64,000 nt of DNA from Fimbriimonadaceae bacterium (GTDB lineage Bacteria; Armatimonadota; Fimbriimonadia; Fimbriimonadales; Fimbriimonadaceae). Below are positions 7,138 to 15,652 of the stretch, piece by piece (positions within the stretch are counted from its first letter, which is position 1; each line of letters begins with the position of its first letter). The stretch covers positions 310,001-374,000 of the forward strand of contig JAHCHO010000006.1 of assembly GCA_026129685.1 (NCBI GenBank), given 5' to 3'. Below the pieces are notes generated by a model. The model had not been told where the DNA came from. It made no database searches and worked only from the letters and a program-made list of their open reading frames with translations. Both the position numbers and the translations under genes were made by a program.

Positions 7138-8724
7138 TCAGAAGGCCCGGGTGGCGACCCGCAAGGGGACCATTGCCTTCAGGATCGGATAGGGCTTGCC
7201 GGCCTCGAGCTTGCCTTCGAGGAAGTCCCATGCCGCCAGGCCGTCGAGGCTGCGCGGCTCGGCAAGGTGGAACAGCAGGATTCCGAGCGGTTGCGCGGTA
7301 CGGGCCAGGATCGTCCCGGCAGGGACCGCCCGGGTTTCATCGAGGTAGGCGCCTTCCAGGGTTTTGAGCTTGTGCCCCTGGAACGCGGCCCGCGCTTCTT
7401 CAATCCCGCTCACCTCGAACGTCTGGCACGGCCCGGTCCAACTCTCTTCCAGCCTCTCAAGGAGGATGCCGTGGCGCCGAAGGAGGTCGAGGGCGGCGGC
7501 GCAGTCCGCCGGGATCAAGTAGCCGGCAGGAAAGCGCTCGCTCTCCGTCGCTCTGAACCGGTCGAGCACCTCGGACCGGACCTTCTCGAGGTTGATCGGC
7601 TTCTTGACGGTGCGCGGCGAGCCTTGCGGGTCGGACTTCTCGACGAGCACGTCCTCGAACCCGCGGGAGGCCATCGCGAAGCGCACCCCCATTTTCGGGG
7701 CGGAAGCAGGGTCGTTGCCCCACGCGATCGCGCGGTCGTCCGCCGTCCGGGTGAGCCTCACAATGCGCGGAGCGTCCTTGGCGACCTTTGCGAGAATCGC
7801 GTCCACGAACCGCCGGGTGACCTCGACCCGCTCTTGGAACGAGCAGTAGCTCAGGGCCTCGCTCAGGATCCCGATCCGGTTTCGCAGGCCTGCGTAGTTG
7901 GTCACGTAGCGGCCCTCCGCGCCGAACACCTCCCAGCGGGGTCCCTCGTTCGCGCGCACAAGGTTGCCATAGTCGAACGTTTCGAGGCCGTGCTTCGCCC
8001 GCAGTTCATTGCGCACCGAGGTCACCAGTTCATCCCGGGCGTAGGCCAAAACCCCGGCTTCGGTGTCCGGCGTGAGGGGCGGCGAATACGTGAGGGGGTA
8101 TCCGTGGCGGGTTCCGTCGGTGGTGTGGAGGTCCATAATCACGTCGGGGTCCCAGCCCCGGTACACCTGGTCGAGAACCGCGCGCATCTCGTTCGACTCG
8201 GCCTTCATACAGTCGCGGTTGAGGTCGAAGCCTTGGCCGTTCGCCCGTTGGCCGACCATTTCGGGGCCGTCTTGCGCGCCCCGGTTCCGGCTTTGGGGAC
8301 CAAACGCGTCATTGCCGTCGATGTTGTAGATCGGCGTCGCGACAAGGACGATCTTGTCCAGCACGCTTCCCTTCGGCCGCTTCGCAAGGTCTCGCAGGAG
8401 CATGAGGAGCGCTTCTTTGCCCTCGACCTCTCCCGCGTGGATGTTGGCCTGAACGTAGACCACGGGCTTGCCGAGACGTCGCGCCTGCTCCGGACCGGTG
8501 ACGGGAGGGTTGCTCGCGACGACGAGGGGGATTCCCTTACCCGACGGGCTCTTGCCGATCTCGCGGACCACGAACGGCGCTCCCTTGCGCTGGAGTCCGT
8601 CGAGGAACGCGACCACGTCGGCATAGTGGGACGTTTCGCGGTACTCGGTGGCCTCGGCGCGCGTCTGGGGCCACCCGTCGGCTTGGGTCGCGAAGAGCAG
8701 CAGGAGTCCGGTGGCGATGACCAT
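7138..8724 (-). CDS. Exported M14-family zinc carboxypeptidase
   Basis: M14 metallopeptidases remove C-terminal residues from peptides using one zinc ion. The 528-residue product has a signal peptide (MVIATGLLLLFATQADG). The zinc ligands are visible as HAGEVEGKE (His and Glu of the HxxE pair, about residue 97) and DLHTTDG (second His, about residue 200). RNRGAQDGPEM and DLNRDCMKAE are typical substrate-binding stretches. A Glu in LSEALSY, about residue 290, is a plausible catalytic general base. The last 180 residues form an extra domain of unknown role. A CAGAAT box 7 nt before the ATG suggests a leaderless transcript. It probably degrades peptides outside the cytoplasm, matching other exported peptidases in the window. 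Confidence 0.9.
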   Translation of the reverse strand: MVIATGLLLLFATQADGWPQTRAEATEYRETSHYADVVAFLDGLQRKGAPFVVREIGKSPSGKGIPLVVASNPPVTGPEQARRLGKPVVYVQANIHAGEVEGKEALLMLLRDLAKRPKGSVLDKIVLVATPIYNIDGNDAFGPQSRNRGAQDGPEMVGQRANGQGFDLNRDCMKAESNEMRAVLDQVYRGWDPDVIMDLHTTDGTRHGYPLTYSPPLTPDTEAGVLAYARDELVTSVRNELRAKHGLETFDYGNLVRANEGPRWEVFGAEGRYVTNYAGLRNRIGILSEALSYCSFQERVEVTRRFVDAILAKVAKDAPRIVRLTRTADDRAIAWGNDPASAPKMGVRFAMASRGFEDVLVEKSDPQGSPRTVKKPINLEKVRSEVLDRFRATESERFPAGYLIPADCAAALDLLRRHGILLERLEESWTGPCQTFEVSGIEEARAAFQGHKLKTLEGAYLDETRAVPAGTILARTAQPLGILLFHLAEPRSLDGLAAWDFLEGKLEAGKPYPILKAMVPLRVATRAF

Positions 8725-8731
8725 GGGGGCT

Positions 8732-8737
8732 ATTCTG
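8732..8737 (-). promoter_or_regulatory. -10-like box of a leaderless promoter (M14 peptidase)
   Basis: CAGAAT on the minus strand, 7 nt before ATG 8724. It departs from TANNNT at the first base, so it is weaker evidence than the other boxes. Confidence 0.35.
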
Positions 8738-8786
8738 GCCCGATCACGGAGCGGGCCGCCCGCTTGGGTACAACTGGAGGGCTCCC

Positions 8787-9770
8787 ATGAAGAAACGCGT
8801 GTTCACCGCCGCGCAGCCGAGCGGCAACGTCCATATCGGCAACTACCTCGGCGCGTTTCGGCAGTGGGCCGCGGTGCAGGACGACTATGAGTGCATCTTC
8901 GGCATCGTGGACATGCACGCGATCACGGTCTACCAAGACCCGAAGGACCTGAGCTATCGCACCCGCGAGTTCGCGGCCATCCTCTTGGCCCTCGGGATCG
9001 ACCCGGCCAAGTCGGCGATCATGGTTCAGTCGGCGGTGCCCGAGCACGCCGAACTCGCGTGGCTCCTCACCTGCGTCACCCCCATCGGCTGGCTCCAGCG
9101 GATGACCCAGTTCAAGACGAAAGCGGCGCGGTACGAGGAGGTGCTCGACGGGTTGCTTCAGTACCCGGTTCTGATGGCGGCGGACATTCTGCTCTACAAC
9201 GCCTCGATCGTGCCCGTGGGCGACGACCAGACCCAGCATCTTGAGCTGACGCGCGACGTCGCGGACCGGTTCAACCGCTTGTACGGCGAAACGTTCGTGT
9301 TGCCCGCAACGAAGCTGCCGACGGTGGGCGCCCGCATCATGGGCCTCGACGACCCGACGAAGAAGATGAGCAAGTCGGAGGACGTCGGCGGCCACGCGGT
9401 CACCCTGCTCGACCCGCCCGAAGTGGCCCGTAAGAAGATCATGCGCGCGCAGACGGACTCGCACCCCGAGGTGGACTTCCAATTGTCCGGCCCGGGCGTG
9501 AAGAACCTCCTTCAGATCTACCAGGCTTTCGAGGGACTTTCGGACGACGCCATGAAGGCCGAGTTCGCGGGAATGCGCTACGGGGACCTGAAGAAGCGGG
9601 TGGCGGAATGCGTGGTTGCCCGCCTCCAGCCCATCCAGGCAAGGTTCAAGGAGGTTATGGCGGACGAGGCGGGTCTGCACCGGGTGCTTGACGAGGGCAA
9701 CGCTCGCGCCCGCACGATCGCGATGGAGACGGTCCGGGTCGCCAAGGAACGCATGGGTCTCTTCGTCTGA
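8787..9770 (+). CDS. trpS: Tryptophanyl-tRNA synthetase
   Basis: Class Ic aminoacyl-tRNA synthetase that charges tRNA-Trp. Length is 327 residues, normal for the bacterial enzyme. The ATP-binding HIGH-type motif is PSGNVHIGNYLGA (residues 11-23) and the KMSKS loop is KKMSKSEDVGG near residue 192. The tryptophan pocket region GDDQTQHLELTRD is intact. The ATG is preceded by GGAGGG at about 6 nt, one of the clear Shine-Dalgarno sites of the window. It diverges from the M14 peptidase gene. A TACAAC box 12 nt upstream may be its -10 element. Confidence 0.98.
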   Translation: MKKRVFTAAQPSGNVHIGNYLGAFRQWAAVQDDYECIFGIVDMHAITVYQDPKDLSYRTREFAAILLALGIDPAKSAIMVQSAVPEHAELAWLLTCVTPIGWLQRMTQFKTKAARYEEVLDGLLQYPVLMAADILLYNASIVPVGDDQTQHLELTRDVADRFNRLYGETFVLPATKLPTVGARIMGLDDPTKKMSKSEDVGGHAVTLLDPPEVARKKIMRAQTDSHPEVDFQLSGPGVKNLLQIYQAFEGLSDDAMKAEFAGMRYGDLKKRVAECVVARLQPIQARFKEVMADEAGLHRVLDEGNARARTIAMETVRVAKERMGLFV

Positions 9771-9796
9771 ACTCGGCCCCTTCCGTGCGGGACGTG

Positions 9797-9802
9797 TAAA
9801 CT
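9797..9802 (+). promoter_or_regulatory. -10 box of a leaderless promoter (peptide-binding lipoprotein)
   Basis: TAAACT ends 6 nt before GTG 9809, which is immediately followed by an ATG. There is no Shine-Dalgarno sequence. Confidence 0.5.
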
Positions 9803-9808
9803 GCGAAA

Positions 9809-11425
9809 GTGATGCGCGGTTTGTCCATTTTGACGGTATTGGCACTCGGCGGGCTCTTCGCGGCCGGTTGCGGCCAAGGAGGATTCTCCAAGCGGGCGAG
9901 CGAGGGCAAGGAGAACGTTTTCCGCTACCCGATCGTGACCAACCCGACGACGCTCGATCCCGGACTCGTCCGCGACGGCGACACGATCGACTTGCTCCAG
10001 CAGGTGTACGAAGGGCTGGTCACGTGGAGCGAGCAGAACGAGGTGGTTCCTTTGCTGGCGGAGTCGTGGACGCTCGAGGACGGCGGGCGGAGCTATGTTT
10101 TCAAGATCAAGAAGGGCGTTAAGTTCCACAACGGGCAGGAACTGAAGGCGGCCGATTTCAAGTGGACGTGGGAGCGGAACTGCGATCCCAAGCTCAAGTC
10201 CCCGACGGCCGACCAGTATATGACGGAGATCGTCGGCGTCCAGGACGTGGTCACGGGCAAATCCAAGGAGATCAGCGGGGTTCAGGTGTTGGACGACTAC
10301 ACCCTCAAGGTCACGATCGACAAGCCACGGCCTTACTTCCTCGGCAAGATGACCTACTCGGTGTATTTCGTGCTGCCGAGCGGCTCGGTGTCCGCCACCA
10401 CCGAGATCTCGAAGCCGGAGCAGATGATCGGAACCGGCGCGTTCAAGGCGGGTTCGTTCACGCCGGAACAGCTGTTCGTGCTGAACGCGAACCCCGACTA
10501 TCACGGCGGCGCGCCCAAGGTGGACCGGGTCGAGCGCCCGGTGATCAAGGATCCGGTCACGCGGCTGAACAAATACAAGAACGGCGAAGTGGACCTGGTC
10601 ATGCTGGAGCGCCAGGACATTCCGGCGATCGAGAAGGACCCCGCCCTGAAGGACCACCTTGTGTTCTTCGATCGCCCCTCGATCTACTACGTGGGGATGG
10701 CTCCGCAGAAGTACGCGCCTTTCAAGGACGTCCGTGTGCGTCAGGCGTTCGCGATGGCGGTGGATCGCGACTTCATCGTCAACAAGGCGCTCGGCGGCAT
10801 CAACCACATCGCCAACAGCATCGTGCCGAAAGGCGTGCTCGGCTATCGGGAGAGCGCCCGGCCCCTTCCCTATGATCCGACACGAGCCAAGGCCCTTCTG
10901 GCCGAGGCGGGCTACCCCGGCGGCAAGGGGATGCCCCCGATCGAACTGACCTACCGTGAGGACCGGCCGGACATCCGGATCGTTGCCGAAGCGGTGGCGA
11001 CCCAGATCAAGGAGACGCTCGGGGTCAACGTCAGCCAGAAGACGATGGAGTGGCGCGCCTTCCTCGAAAGGCAGGACGCGGGCGAACTGCAGTTCTTCCA
11101 CATGCGGTGGGCGGCCGACTACCTTGATCCGCAGAACTTCCTGAGCTTCATGCTCGCAACCTTCCCCTACGGTCCGGAGAACAAGATGGGCTACAGCAAC
11201 CCGACCTTCGACGCCCTCGTGAAGCAGGCGGACGAGGAACTGGACAAGGGGAAGCGACTCGCCCTCTACGCCCAGGCGGAGGACCTGGTGCTGAAAGACG
11301 GTCCCTGGATTCCTATCTACTTCCAGCGGGACGCCGAACTGATCAACCCGAAGGTGAAGGGGCTCCGTGAGTCCCTCTTCGGTCACCTGCCGCATACGAC
11401 GGTCGAACTCGTTCAGAAGCCGTGA
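9809..11425 (+). CDS. Peptide ABC transporter substrate-binding lipoprotein (OppA/DppA type)
   Basis: Extracytoplasmic solute-binding protein of family SBP_bac_5, which captures oligopeptides or similar ligands for an ABC importer. The N-terminus is a lipoprotein signal (LALGGLFAAGC, lipidated Cys about residue 19). The family signature TTLDPGLVRDGDTIDLLQQVYEGLV is followed by FKIKKGVKFHNGQ and, later, KDVRVRQAFAMAVDRD. At 538 residues it is full length. No permease or ATPase gene adjoins it. Instead it overlaps by 4 nt (GTGA) the AraC-type regulator that follows, which suggests co-translation. Start: GTG 9809 or the adjacent ATG 9812; both give the same signal sequence. Confidence 0.92.
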   Translation: MMRGLSILTVLALGGLFAAGCGQGGFSKRASEGKENVFRYPIVTNPTTLDPGLVRDGDTIDLLQQVYEGLVTWSEQNEVVPLLAESWTLEDGGRSYVFKIKKGVKFHNGQELKAADFKWTWERNCDPKLKSPTADQYMTEIVGVQDVVTGKSKEISGVQVLDDYTLKVTIDKPRPYFLGKMTYSVYFVLPSGSVSATTEISKPEQMIGTGAFKAGSFTPEQLFVLNANPDYHGGAPKVDRVERPVIKDPVTRLNKYKNGEVDLVMLERQDIPAIEKDPALKDHLVFFDRPSIYYVGMAPQKYAPFKDVRVRQAFAMAVDRDFIVNKALGGINHIANSIVPKGVLGYRESARPLPYDPTRAKALLAEAGYPGGKGMPPIELTYREDRPDIRIVAEAVATQIKETLGVNVSQKTMEWRAFLERQDAGELQFFHMRWAADYLDPQNFLSFMLATFPYGPENKMGYSNPTFDALVKQADEELDKGKRLALYAQAEDLVLKDGPWIPIYFQRDAELINPKVKGLRESLFGHLPHTTVELVQKP

Positions 11426-12672
11426 AACTCGAGGCCAAGCGACCGGGCAAGCGTGCCGGGCGGCCGCCCAAGGCCGGACGGCTGGTCGCGGTCGAGCGCG
11501 TCGCCATTCCCTTTGCCACCCCTGCGGATGGCCCGGTCTGGGAGGGTAAGCGCGCGTGGCGCAGCAACGGCGGTCCCGGGCGGGGGCACCCCGCGCGCAG
11601 TCGCCCGTATTTGCTGGAGATTCCGATCCACGCGCCGGACGCGGTGGTGCACCGGTTCGAGTTGATCGGCGTGTTCGCGCAGTGGTCGTCGGCGGAGTAC
11701 GAGGCGCCGGGGATCATGGGGGCGACCCTCGAGTTGGTGGGCGAGGGTGGTCCCGTGCGGTACGAACTGCTGAACGGGCGCCACTATCGGGACGCGCACG
11801 ACCTGCGGGACCTCGACGTTTCGGCCGGGGACGGCACGTCGGTCCGCAAGGTGGGCGAGTGCGTGGTCGAGTCGGAGACCCTTCGTGTGGACGCGGTCAC
11901 GTTCGACGTTCCCGATACCTTCTACCCGCATTCCGCCAAATTTCGCGACAACGGGAGCCCGGCCTCGTTCTTGCTCTTCGAGGCGAACGTCGACGTGTTG
12001 CCGGTACCCGTGTGCCCGTTTCGGGGGCACGCGGGCCGGGTCTCGCTCGCGGACGTCGCGTCCGCCGTCCGCATCGGTGATCGGGTGATGCTAGCCCGGG
12101 CGGTGGACCAGATGGAAACCGGAGTGAGAGAGGCCAACGACCTCGACGAGGCGCGAGGGCAGTGCCTGACCTTTCTGGCGATGGTGACGGCGGGCCTCCT
12201 TGAGATGGGGGGCACGCGGGACACCCATCGTCTTCTTCTCGAAGCGGCGCGCGAGTTCGAGTCTCTTCAGGACCCGGCGTTGCTCGCTGAGCGGACGCGC
12301 GAACTGGTGGAGGAGGCGACGGTAAACCTGCTTCAGGCGCCCGACTCGGCCACCGATCGGCTGATCGACCGGGCTCTGGCGATTTTGGAGCGCAACTTCG
12401 CGAAGCGGCTTTCGGACGAGGAACTCGCCGCGCAACTCGGGCTCAGCACTTCCCACTTCCGGTACCTGTTCAAGGCCGCGACGGGCAAGCCGTTCCACAA
12501 GTACCTCGTGGGGCTTCGCCTCGAGCGGGCGCGCGAAATGCTGATGACGCAGGCGATGCCCGTATCGGAAGTGGCGGGCGCGGTCGGCTTCACCGGACTA
12601 GCCCACTTCAGCCGCGCCTTCTCCCAGCGCTTCAAGGTGGCCCCGAGCGCCGTGCGCGACGCCGCCCGATAG
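11422..12672 (+). CDS. AraC-family transcriptional regulator with AT-hook-like N-terminus
   Basis: The C-terminal 100 residues form an AraC/XylS DNA-binding domain with two helix-turn-helix units: LSDEELAAQLGLSTSHFRYLFK, the linker TGKPFHKYLVGLRLERARE, and MPVSEVAGAVGFTGLAHFSRAF. Residues 1-25 are basic with RAGRPPKAGR, an AT-hook-like GRP core. The middle part (about 40-300) is unrecognised, beta-rich at first then helical; it may bind a ligand or partner. Total 416 residues. The GTG start overlaps the stop of the peptide-binding protein by 4 nt, so the sensor-like pairing of a binding protein with a regulator is likely functional. Target genes are unknown. Confidence 0.88.
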   Translation: MKLEAKRPGKRAGRPPKAGRLVAVERVAIPFATPADGPVWEGKRAWRSNGGPGRGHPARSRPYLLEIPIHAPDAVVHRFELIGVFAQWSSAEYEAPGIMGATLELVGEGGPVRYELLNGRHYRDAHDLRDLDVSAGDGTSVRKVGECVVESETLRVDAVTFDVPDTFYPHSAKFRDNGSPASFLLFEANVDVLPVPVCPFRGHAGRVSLADVASAVRIGDRVMLARAVDQMETGVREANDLDEARGQCLTFLAMVTAGLLEMGGTRDTHRLLLEAAREFESLQDPALLAERTRELVEEATVNLLQAPDSATDRLIDRALAILERNFAKRLSDEELAAQLGLSTSHFRYLFKAATGKPFHKYLVGLRLERAREMLMTQAMPVSEVAGAVGFTGLAHFSRAFSQRFKVAPSAVRDAAR

Positions 12673-12721
12673 AAGCGGCAACGCAGGAGACCCTCCGGAC
12701 GTACCGAATCGGCGTAACACC

Positions 12722-14944
12722 ATGCGCCATCGCCTGTTCTGGCTCGGTTCCTTCGCCGCCCTGTCCGGATTAGTGGCGGCCCAGAACATCGGGAATCCCG
12801 GCAACCGTCGGTTCACCGCAAAGGAACCCGCAACGAGCGACGAGAGCCACTCGGCGATGGGCGGCGCGTTCGACTTTGGGCCTCGCTTCCGCGCACCGCT
12901 GCGCGCCGGAGTCGGGAACGTTCGGTTCGCCATCACGACAAAGAACCCGAAGGCTCAGCAGTTCTTCGACCAAGGCTTGAACTACGTGTACACGTTCGAG
13001 TGGGTCGAAGCGGAGCGGTCTTTCCGCGAAGCGGCCCTTCTCGACCCCAAGGCCCCAATGCCCTACTGGGGCCTCGCCCTCTGCGACAATGGGCGCTCCA
13101 AGGAGTTCCTCGCCCTCGCCGTCGCTAGGCGGGATAACGGCGGCGACCGAGAGCGTCGCTACATCGACGCCTTCCAGAATCTGCTCTCCGACACGGGCGA
13201 CCGGGCCGCACGGATTGATGCGAACTGCCAAGCGTTTCGCGAGATCGTGAAGGCCTACCCGGACGACCTCGAGGCGCGGGCGTTCCTCGCCTGGCAACTG
13301 ATCAACGTCGACTCGGGCGGCTATCAGCACTACGACGAGATCGAGCGCCTCTTCAACGAGATCTTCTCGAAGAACCCCGACCACCCCGGCGCCCACCACT
13401 ACCGGATCCATATGTACGACAACCGGGGCGAGCCGGAGAAGGCGCTCGAGAACGCCCGCGGTTACCTTCGCGCCGTTCCCAACATCGGCCACGGGCAACA
13501 TATGCCGGGGCACATCTTCGCATCGGTGGGGCGCTGGTACGATGCGGCCGAGGCTCAAGACAAGGCCACGCGGGTGGAGCGCAAGCACATGGGCGCATTG
13601 GGCACCCTTCCCTTCCAATCCTGGAACTATCCTCACAACCAGGACTACCTCATCTCGAATCTGGGTTACCTCGGGCGCATCCGGGAGGGGACCCGGCTTG
13701 CGCAGGAACTCCTGGACGGGCCGCGCGATCCACGGTTCAACACGGGCACGGGTTACTCGCCCGCAGGCACGGGCCGCACGAACCGCCTGCGCATGCTCCT
13801 GCGAGGGGATCTTTGGGCCGACATCGTCGAGGGATACGCGCAAGAGGATCCCCGGCTCCCCGATTCCAAGTTCTGGCGGTACTACGCCCTCGGCCACGCC
13901 TACCTGGGTCTCGGCGACCTGCCGAAGGCGAACGAACAGGCGGCCCTTCTCGCCGAGGCCGCCAGCGGCAAGATGGGCGAGGTCGCGAATCTCGACCTTA
14001 GGGGCCGGATCGCGGTCGCCGAGGGCCGACTCGAGGCCGGGTTCGCCGATCTCGAGCGAGCGGTCTCGATGGAGCGCGACGGCTTTCTTTGGGGCGACCC
14101 GCCGTCGTTCCTCAAGCCGGTGTACGAGTCGCTCGCGGAAGCCTATCTCCAGCACGGCATGAACGAGGTCGCCGAGCGGCTTTTGATCAGGGCCCTCGAC
14201 CGTCAGCCCGAGAACGCCTTCGCATTGGCCCAACTCGTCCGCGCCCAACTCGCGCAGAAGGAGGTGGACGAGGCGGTGAAGACCGACCGGGAGCTTCGTC
14301 GATTGCGCCCGTTTGACCGTCCCTTGCCCGCGTTGGACCGGCTGATCGCCGCTTGGGTCACCCACGCCCCCGGTCGGTCACCGTACCGGAAGGAGTCCGG
14401 GATCTTCGTCTGGGACACGCCGCCCGAAGGCAAGGGCCCTTCGGCCGCCTCGCTCGAGGCCTATGGCCCGGACACCTATCGGCCCTTCACCATGCCCAAC
14501 GTCGCGCTCACCCGATCCGACGGCAAGCGGATCGAAACCAGGAGCCTCGCCGGCAAGCCGGCCGTCCTGATCTTCTATCTGGGGGGCAAGTGCCTCCACT
14601 GCGTCGCTCAACTTCAGGCCCTGAACAAGCTTGCGCCCAGATTCGGCAGCGCCGGAGCCGCGATCGTCGCCGCCTGCCCGGACCCTCCCTCGGACCTTGC
14701 GGCGTTTCAGAAGACGGCGAAGTTCGCCTTTCCCCTCGCCCACGATCCAGGATTCCGGGGGGCGCGGGCGTTTCACGCTTACGACGAGTACGAGGACCGA
14801 CCGCTCCACGCGACGATCCTCCTCGACCCTCGGGGGCGCGTGTGGTGGTACGACGTCGGCGTCGAGCCGTTCGACAAGTTCGACTGGTTGCTCACCGAGG
14901 TCAAGCGCATGGCCGAGGTGCTGGCTCGACCCGACGCCCCGTAG
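12722..14944 (+). CDS. Exported TPR protein with C-terminal thioredoxin-fold (redoxin) domain
   Basis: A 740-residue protein with a signal peptide (to about residue 20). Residues 70-560 contain helical TPR-like repeats, e.g. KAQQFFDQGLNYVYTFEWVEA, PYWGLALC and later LARAL-type repeats with HHYRIHMYDNRGEPEKALE. Residues 590-740 form an AhpC/TSA-like redoxin fold with GGKCLHC (CxxC pair) and a TILLDPRGRVWWY strand. The combination implies a periplasmic or surface protein that reduces or senses thiols while binding partner proteins; substrate unknown. It stands alone, 50 bp after the AraC regulator and convergent with yjbQ. The boundary between repeats and redoxin domain is my estimate. Confidence 0.82.
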   Translation: MRHRLFWLGSFAALSGLVAAQNIGNPGNRRFTAKEPATSDESHSAMGGAFDFGPRFRAPLRAGVGNVRFAITTKNPKAQQFFDQGLNYVYTFEWVEAERSFREAALLDPKAPMPYWGLALCDNGRSKEFLALAVARRDNGGDRERRYIDAFQNLLSDTGDRAARIDANCQAFREIVKAYPDDLEARAFLAWQLINVDSGGYQHYDEIERLFNEIFSKNPDHPGAHHYRIHMYDNRGEPEKALENARGYLRAVPNIGHGQHMPGHIFASVGRWYDAAEAQDKATRVERKHMGALGTLPFQSWNYPHNQDYLISNLGYLGRIREGTRLAQELLDGPRDPRFNTGTGYSPAGTGRTNRLRMLLRGDLWADIVEGYAQEDPRLPDSKFWRYYALGHAYLGLGDLPKANEQAALLAEAASGKMGEVANLDLRGRIAVAEGRLEAGFADLERAVSMERDGFLWGDPPSFLKPVYESLAEAYLQHGMNEVAERLLIRALDRQPENAFALAQLVRAQLAQKEVDEAVKTDRELRRLRPFDRPLPALDRLIAAWVTHAPGRSPYRKESGIFVWDTPPEGKGPSAASLEAYGPDTYRPFTMPNVALTRSDGKRIETRSLAGKPAVLIFYLGGKCLHCVAQLQALNKLAPRFGSAGAAIVAACPDPPSDLAAFQKTAKFAFPLAHDPGFRGARAFHAYDEYEDRPLHATILLDPRGRVWWYDVGVEPFDKFDWLLTEVKRMAEVLARPDAP

Positions 14945-14957
14945 GTTGTTTCGGACG

Positions 14958-15368
14958 CTACTCCCCGATCGCCTTGACGACCACGCGCTTTGGCCGCAAT
15001 CCGTCGAACTCGGCGTAGAACACCTGTTGCCAGGGGCCGAGGTCGAGGCGGCCGGCGGTGATCGGGAGGATGACCTGATGGTGGAGGATCAGGTTCTTCA
15101 GGTGCGCACTGCCGTTGTCCTCGCCCGTCCGGTGGTGTCGGTAGTCCTTGTCGGGCGCGATGTCCCTGAGCCAATCCTTGATGTCCTCGATCAACCCGTC
15201 CTCAAGGTCGTTCACGTACACCGCCGACGTGATGTGCATCGCGCTCACGAGGGCGAAACCCTCCTGGATTCCCGAGGATCGGACGACCTTCGCCACTTCC
15301 TCGGTGATGCACACGAACTCCTCGCGACGTTCGGTTCGGAACGTCAGGTACTCGGTCGCGGACTTCAT
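14958..15368 (-). CDS. yjbQ: YjbQ-family protein (UPF0047)
   Basis: 136 residues, the standard family length. Characteristic are the N-terminal [18 protein letters not shown], the middle [20 protein letters not shown], and the C-terminal [22 protein letters not shown]. The conserved histidines ([23 protein letters not shown]) are all present and probably bind metal. Members have been reported to show weak thiamin-phosphate synthase activity, but the physiological role is unsettled. A TAAGCT box 6 nt before the ATG indicates leaderless transcription. The gene converges on the TPR-redoxin gene with a 13-bp gap. Confidence 0.93.
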   Translation of the reverse strand: MKSATEYLTFRTERREEFVCITEEVAKVVRSSGIQEGFALVSAMHITSAVYVNDLEDGLIEDIKDWLRDIAPDKDYRHHRTGEDNGSAHLKNLILHHQVILPITAGRLDLGPWQQVFYAEFDGLRPKRVVVKAIGE

Positions 15369-15374
15369 GCCCCG

Positions 15375-15380
15375 AGCTTA
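15375..15380 (-). promoter_or_regulatory. -10 box of a leaderless promoter (yjbQ)
   Basis: TAAGCT on the minus strand ends 6 nt before ATG 15368. Confidence 0.5.
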
Positions 15381-15408
15381 GCCGAACCTGTGTTAAGCTG
15401 GAGGCAAG

Positions 15409-15642
15409 ATGCCCAAGAACCTCTGGATTCGGATCGGCGTGCTGGTCGCCGTCGCCTCGGCGCTCATGTGGGTCGCTCAGGAGTTGCTGCAGAAGGTCGC
15501 CCAGATCCTGATTTGGACCGGTTGTGCCGGGGTCGCCCTTATGGCGATCGGGATGGTCCTCGAATTGCGCGGCAACAAAGCCAAGGCCATCGCAGGAAGC
15601 GACGCGAAGGCGGTGTCCGGAGGCGACAAGCCGGTCGAGTAA
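15409..15642 (+). CDS. Small membrane protein, two transmembrane helices
   Basis: 77 residues. Two hydrophobic segments (about residues 6-24 and 33-51) are separated by a short polar loop (QELLQKV), followed by a charged C-terminal tail with a KAKAIAGSDAKAVSGGDK pattern. The ATG has GGAGG 4 nt upstream and a TTAAGCT box before that. Its TAA stop codon supplies the first three bases of the next gene's TAAGAT box. I do not recognise a family and assign no function. Ordinary base composition and a good ribosome site argue that it is real. Confidence 0.7.
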   Translation: MPKNLWIRIGVLVAVASALMWVAQELLQKVAQILIWTGCAGVALMAIGMVLELRGNKAKAIAGSDAKAVSGGDKPVE

Positions 15643-15645
15643 GAT
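15640..15645 (+). promoter_or_regulatory. -10 box of a leaderless promoter (PhyH dioxygenase)
   Basis: TAAGAT ends 7 nt before ATG 15653. Its first three bases are the stop codon of the preceding small membrane protein. Confidence 0.5.
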
Positions 15646-15652
15646 ACGCCGC

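Noticed and set aside
9578-11395. 605-codon minus-strand frame opposite the OppA-type gene
   Set aside because: No domain or start signal; the plus strand encodes an unmistakable solute-binding lipoprotein.
12770-14365. 531-codon minus-strand frame opposite the TPR-redoxin gene
   Set aside because: Shadow frame caused by high GC at third positions; no family features.
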